Shown: piece by piece, positions 29,598 through 32,325 of the stretch
Layout of the letters: each line of letters starts with the position of its first letter
Position numbering within the stretch: the first letter of the stretch is position 1
From: Acidobacteriota bacterium
GTDB lineage: Bacteria > Acidobacteriota > Terriglobia > Terriglobales > Acidobacteriaceae
Assembly: GCA_031296115.1 (NCBI GenBank)
Contig: JARLGI010000125.1
Coordinates: 1 to 32,325, forward strand
Direction of reading: 5' to 3'
DNA: 32,325 bases
Translations under genes and position numbers: made by a program
Notes under the pieces: model-generated
What the model was told of the DNA's origin: nothing
Databases searched by the model: none
What the model saw: only the letters and a program-made list of their open reading frames with translations

Positions 29598-29729
29598 TCA
29601 GGCTTCGCTGGGCGTTTCGGCGAAGCCCATTTCTCCCAGGTGGGACTCGGGCAGGTCAACGTTGGCCTCGGTAGTGCGCCCGCTGGAACGCAGCTCCTCC
29701 AGCAGCGACGCGATCTCGCTGTCGGGCAA
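29598..29729 (-). CDS. Short ORF in frame just after the TPR gene stop codon
   Basis: Forty-three codons follow the TAG of the TPR gene in the same frame, from TTG 29729: LPDSEIASLLEELRSSGRTT ... LGEMGFAETPSEA. Codon choice looks coding-like. It could be a small protein, a former C-terminal extension cut off by a stop mutation, or the end of a lost gene. It converges with the SHOCT-like gene. It contains the stem GGCTTCGC / GCGAAGCC (29601-29627), which might serve as a terminator but has no T-tract. Confidence 0.3.
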   Translation of the reverse strand: MPDSEIASLLEELRSSGRTTEANVDLPESHLGEMGFAETPSEA

Positions 29730-31376
29730 CTAGACCAAGCTTTCCAAGGTCAGATCGGTCTTGCCGCCCTTCCACGAAGACTGAAATAGCTTTTCGACGA
29801 ACTGGGCGTCGTAATCGCGTTTCTGCGCCTTCAGGGCCTGCTCGAGTCCGAAGAGCGAGCGCGGGTTACGCGGATTGCGTTGCAGGTCCTGACGAAACAC
29901 GTTTTCCGCCTCTACCGCGTTGCCGCTGACCAGAAGCACTGCACCCAGTGATTCGCGAACCGGGAAAAACCAATCCGGCGGCTCGTCGTAATTGAGAGAA
30001 TCCTGGACCACGACCGCTTCTCGCAGCAGCTTGATCGCTTTTGCGTTGTCCTTCTTGGCCAGGGCAATCTTCGCTGCCAGAACATCCTGGGCAATCGTTA
30101 GGATGTCCTTCGTCTTGTTGTTGACGGGCATGGCGAAGATCTGGTCTGGAGGCGTGTCCTGCCTGGCTTGGGAAACAATCCTGTACTCGGCTTCAGCTTC
30201 ACTCACCTTGCCTGTGCTGGCCAAAGCCATGCCTCGGGCGAAATGATAGAAGACCGTGGCTGTCTTCATCTCCGGATCAGGTGGCTGCATTTGCAGAATG
30301 TCGTTCCACCGACGGAAGCGCACATCTACCGCCATCGGGATCGTCATGAATGCTTCCAGTGGTGGCATCTGTTTGACGTACGGCGCAACATGAGCGGCCA
30401 GTTGATCGGCTGCCTTCGTGGATGAGGCATAGTCGCCATCCATGGCCGCGAACAAAGCGATGAAATGCAGGTTGTGGCTGTAGTACATCATGGGATAAAT
30501 GCCTTGAGCGCCACTGGCCCGGATGTAGGCTTCGTCCGCAGCCGCTGCCTTCTCATTCGTCGAAACTGCCGCCTGGTAATCGCCAGTGCGCACGTAAATG
30601 TGCGCCGGCATGTGCACGAGATGTCCCGCAGCCGGCGCCATGGCAGCCAGACGGCTGGCGCCAGCCAAGGCCCGCTCCGGGTTCGGCGATGCCTCCACCG
30701 CGTGAATGTAGTAGTGAATGGCGCCCATATGGTCCGGGTCGCGGCGAATCACAGATTCCAGCGTGGTGACGATCTCTTCCGTGCCCTCCTCGGGAGTGCC
30801 GTCCTGGTGCCATAGGCCCCAAGGATGCAAATTCATCGCCGACTCGGCAAAAAGCGTCGCAGCGTCCACATCGTCGGGATACGGCCGCATAACCTCGCGC
30901 ATAGCATCGCGGTAAGCTTCGGCGGCCGGGCGCCGATCAGCCGTGGGCCCGCCGGGAAAGCGTTTTGCCATGGCTTGGATGTAGTCGCGCTCGGCTGGCG
31001 AAGCCCCCGCCTCCAGAGCTACCGCTTTCTGGATGGCTTCGTGGGCCTGCCGAAAACGGTCATCGCTGGCCGGATCGTTGTAGTTGGGACCTACGGCCTC
31101 AGCGATGCCCCAATACGCCATGGCCAGCTTGGGATCCAGTTCCGTCGCGCGCTGGAAAGAACGCGCCGCTTCGTCATGATTGAAAGCATAAATCAGGCAA
31201 AGGCCCTGATCGAAGAACTGTTGGGCCTCTGGATTTTTCGTGGACACCGGATGGTGAATATTGCCAAAGCCGGCCATCAGGGTCGCCGGTTTTTGGGCAG
31301 CGTGCATTTCGTGCTGCTGTGCCAGGAGCCATCCGGAGAGACAAAATACAACCAGGACAGAAGCGGTGCGAACCAT
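29730..31376 (-). CDS. Exported TPR-repeat protein
   Basis: A 548-residue protein with a signal peptide (MVRTASVLVVFCLSGWLLAQ) and many TPR-like helix pairs: AQQFFDQGLCLIYAFNHDEA, ATELDPKLAMAYWGIAEAVG, then RTGDYQAAVSTNEKAA, and C-terminally ALAKKDNAKAIKLLREAV and NAVEAENVFRQDLQRNP. Histidine-rich loops recur (HMGAIHYYIHAVEAS, HLVHMPAHIYVRTGDY), a pattern seen in a large family of bacterial exported TPR proteins of unknown role. The start was set at ATG 31376: AGGAGG directly abuts an upstream ATG (31385) but is 9 nt from this one. The promoter contains an operator-like inverted repeat. Confidence 0.85.
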   Translation of the reverse strand: MVRTASVLVVFCLSGWLLAQQHEMHAAQKPATLMAGFGNIHHPVSTKNPEAQQFFDQGLCLIYAFNHDEAARSFQRATELDPKLAMAYWGIAEAVGPNYNDPASDDRFRQAHEAIQKAVALEAGASPAERDYIQAMAKRFPGGPTADRRPAAEAYRDAMREVMRPYPDDVDAATLFAESAMNLHPWGLWHQDGTPEEGTEEIVTTLESVIRRDPDHMGAIHYYIHAVEASPNPERALAGASRLAAMAPAAGHLVHMPAHIYVRTGDYQAAVSTNEKAAAADEAYIRASGAQGIYPMMYYSHNLHFIALFAAMDGDYASSTKAADQLAAHVAPYVKQMPPLEAFMTIPMAVDVRFRRWNDILQMQPPDPEMKTATVFYHFARGMALASTGKVSEAEAEYRIVSQARQDTPPDQIFAMPVNNKTKDILTIAQDVLAAKIALAKKDNAKAIKLLREAVVVQDSLNYDEPPDWFFPVRESLGAVLLVSGNAVEAENVFRQDLQRNPRNPRSLFGLEQALKAQKRDYDAQFVEKLFQSSWKGGKTDLTLESLV

Positions 31377-31449
31377 CGAAGACATCCTCCTGAGAAGGAA
31401 CACTGGGGACAGAAGGCGACCGTCAATCCGTCGCCGAAAAGTTGGAGAT

Positions 31450-31478
31450 AGCTTAGTCAGAATCGGTCTGACTGGCAA
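31450..31478 (-). promoter_or_regulatory. Promoter of the TPR gene with an operator-like inverted repeat in the spacer
   Basis: On the minus strand: TTGCCA (31473-31478), 17-bp spacer, TAAGCT (31450-31455). The spacer is filled by a perfect 7-5-7 inverted repeat AGTCAGA-N5-TCTGACT (31455-31473). A regulator bound there would sit exactly between the -35 and -10 boxes. Confidence 0.5.
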
Positions 31479-31550
31479 CTGGCGGGCTGCATGGAGAGAC
31501 GGCAGGCGATTGGCGAGGGCTAGCGGCTGCCGATAAGCGTGTGGAGCAGT

Positions 31551-32081
31551 TCAGGCTTCCATGCTGGAGGCTTCGGGAAAGCGCAGCTTGGACTTCGACA
31601 AAGCCCGGTTCAGCAGGTCCTCCACCTCGGTCTCCTGCCAGTTCTTGGACATGGCCAATTCGCTGACCAGCAGGTAGCGGGAGCGTTCCAGCATTTTCTT
31701 TTCGCGGAAGCTGAGCGGCTTGGACTGGGCGAGAAGCAGCAGGCCCTTGAGCACGATGGCAACATCGAGCAGCGAGCCGGTCCGCATCTTGTCGGAATTC
31801 TCCTTGAAGCGGTACTTCCAGTCGGCGTGGTTGTCGCACTTGCCGTCGGTGAGAAAGTCCAGGATCCTCTGCACTTCGCCATTGCGCACCACCCGCCGCA
31901 GGCCGACGGTGTCCACGTTGTGGAACGGCACCATGACCTTCAGGCTGCTGGCCTTGATTTTCAGGAGATAAAACTTCTCGATTTGCGAACCGATCGTGCG
32001 ACTGCTGATTTGTTCAATCACGCCTACCCCGTGGTTCGGGTAAACGACCTTGTCTCCGATGCTGAAACTCTGAGTATTCAT
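31551..32081 (-). CDS. carD: CarD-family transcription factor
   Basis: A 176-residue regulator of the CarD/CdnL group, which binds RNA polymerase beta through an N-terminal Tudor-like domain and stabilises open promoter complexes, often at rRNA promoters. The N-terminal domain has FSIGDKVVYPNHGVGVIEQI and FYLLKIKASSLKVMVPFHNV; the helical C-terminal domain has LLLLAQSKPLSFREKKMLER and SRYLLVSELAMSKN. ATG 32081 (MNTQSFSIGDKVVYP) was chosen over an upstream reading to 32177, because it matches the family start. Expected to be essential in many bacteria. Its promoter lies within 100 bp of the right-hand IS end. Confidence 0.93.
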   Translation of the reverse strand: MNTQSFSIGDKVVYPNHGVGVIEQISSRTIGSQIEKFYLLKIKASSLKVMVPFHNVDTVGLRRVVRNGEVQRILDFLTDGKCDNHADWKYRFKENSDKMRTGSLLDVAIVLKGLLLLAQSKPLSFREKKMLERSRYLLVSELAMSKNWQETEVEDLLNRALSKSKLRFPEASSMEA

Positions 32082-32147
32082 GAGGGCCGGAGTACCGCTC
32101 CCCAGCGGTAGTCGAGGTATGAGGAGAACCACAACTCTATGTCCGGA

Positions 32148-32177
32148 ATCATACGCCCGTCCCCCGGAATCGGTCAA
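32148..32177 (-). promoter_or_regulatory. carD promoter
   Basis: On the minus strand: TTGACC (32172-32177), 18-bp spacer, TATGAT (32148-32153). This predicts a leader of about 60 nt before ATG 32081. The -35 is part of the palindrome TCAATTGA, beside the junction with the right IS copy. Confidence 0.6.
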
Positions 32178-32184
32178 TTGACAC

Positions 32185-32325
32185 TCTCTTCCAATACAAG
32201 ATGAGCCTGAAGGAATGAGCAGCGTACACGAAGCAGAGAAGTTGAGTCTGAAAGGGATCGCGGCGTTTCTCCAGGCCAGCGAAGAAGTCCACTTTCTTGG
32301 CGAAAACCGGCAGCAGGTCTATGCC
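32185..32325 (+). repeat. Right copy of the contig-end inverted repeat
   Basis: 32185-32214 is the reverse complement of 197-226, and 32215-32325 of 31-141. The 55 bp that separate these blocks in the left copy are missing here, so the element's upstream region is shorter. Similarity begins at 32185. Confidence 0.85.
32215..32325 (+). CDS. 5' end of a second copy of the IS integrase, cut by the contig edge
   Basis: The first 37 codons, identical to those of the copy at 1-141 (MSSVHEAEKLSLKGIAAF onward to ENRQQVYA). The 55-bp deletion removed the GGAGG Shine-Dalgarno of the left copy; the only AAGGA now abuts the ATG directly, too close for normal initiation. TTGACA at 32178-32183 lies just outside the element on the same strand and could help transcribe it. 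The gene is cut by the contig end, so whether the rest is intact is unknown. Confidence 0.6.
   Translation, partial: MSSVHEAEKLSLKGIAAFLQASEEVHFLGENRQQVYA

Noticed and set aside
1..32325. Circular molecule or plasmid suggested by matching ends
   Set aside because: The ends match in inverted, not direct, orientation, so they cannot be joined as overlapping ends of a circle; a shared IS explains them.

Overview
The window reads as a chromosomal contig of an Acidobacteriota bacterium, most likely class Terriglobia (Koribacter-like). This is inferred, not searched. The grounds are high G+C, the compound hairpin repeats ('gctggcctgaaggccagc' and 'cttcgactcg...gctcgctcag' types), an IS110-type remnant, CarD, a DUF2277 protein and several leaderless-looking promoters (TACAAT-like -10 box 5-7 nt before the start codon). 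No rRNA, tRNA, CRISPR array or phage module was seen.

Layout. 1-226: the 5' end of an integrase-type insertion sequence on the minus strand; the window ends (32185-32325) with the same 5' end on the plus strand, so the contig is bracketed by inverted copies of one IS. 265-3380: a PH-like small protein, accD, a quinone-oxidoreductase-like MDR enzyme, tspO and a SemiSWEET transporter. 3377-4153: a TauE/SafE-type permease. 4475-4811: HU with promoter, Shine-Dalgarno and terminator. 4816-8764 (minus): a tight operon aroC-def-fmt-rsmB (chorismate synthesis, N-terminal deformylation, initiator-tRNA formylation, 16S rRNA methylation). 8953-9420: a conserved-looking hypothetical. 9481-11969: a pantothenate operon, panB - exported protein - panC, behind a good promoter and a palindrome. 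12081-12289: a coupled pair of very small ORFs. 12286-13725: a GT39-type membrane glycosyltransferase, divergent from a 1162-residue GH18/NodB-deacetylase/GT2 fusion protein that overlaps pyrD by 4 bp. 18375-21869: STAS protein, unknown protein, repeat cluster, chromate transporter, exported protein, and an MmcQ/YjbR protein with a histone-H1-like basic tail. 21881-24305: acetyltransferase and FAD-linked oxidase. 24429-26771: DUF2277, an exported duplicated-domain protein with a long leader, a molybdopterin-domain fragment and a second acetyltransferase. 26772-27760: a decayed IS110/IS1111-type element whose non-coding end carries a strong nested stem structure. 27859-29590: SDR oxidoreductase, a hicB/hicA pair with a broken hicA, and a SHOCT-like protein that has lost its own 5' end. 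29598-32081 (minus): a TPR protein with an operator-like inverted repeat in its promoter, and CarD.

Most of the window is housekeeping metabolism. The accessory character is concentrated at 24.7-29.6 kb (fragments, dead IS, broken toxin-antitoxin pair), at the repeat islands (13.75-13.9 kb, 19.37-19.65 kb) and at the contig ends. The strongest candidates for something new are the nested RNA-like structure directly after the IS110-type transposase stop codon, the hicA frameshift at a GTT-TAA-C site that resembles the prfB frameshift site, and the three-enzyme polysaccharide protein.
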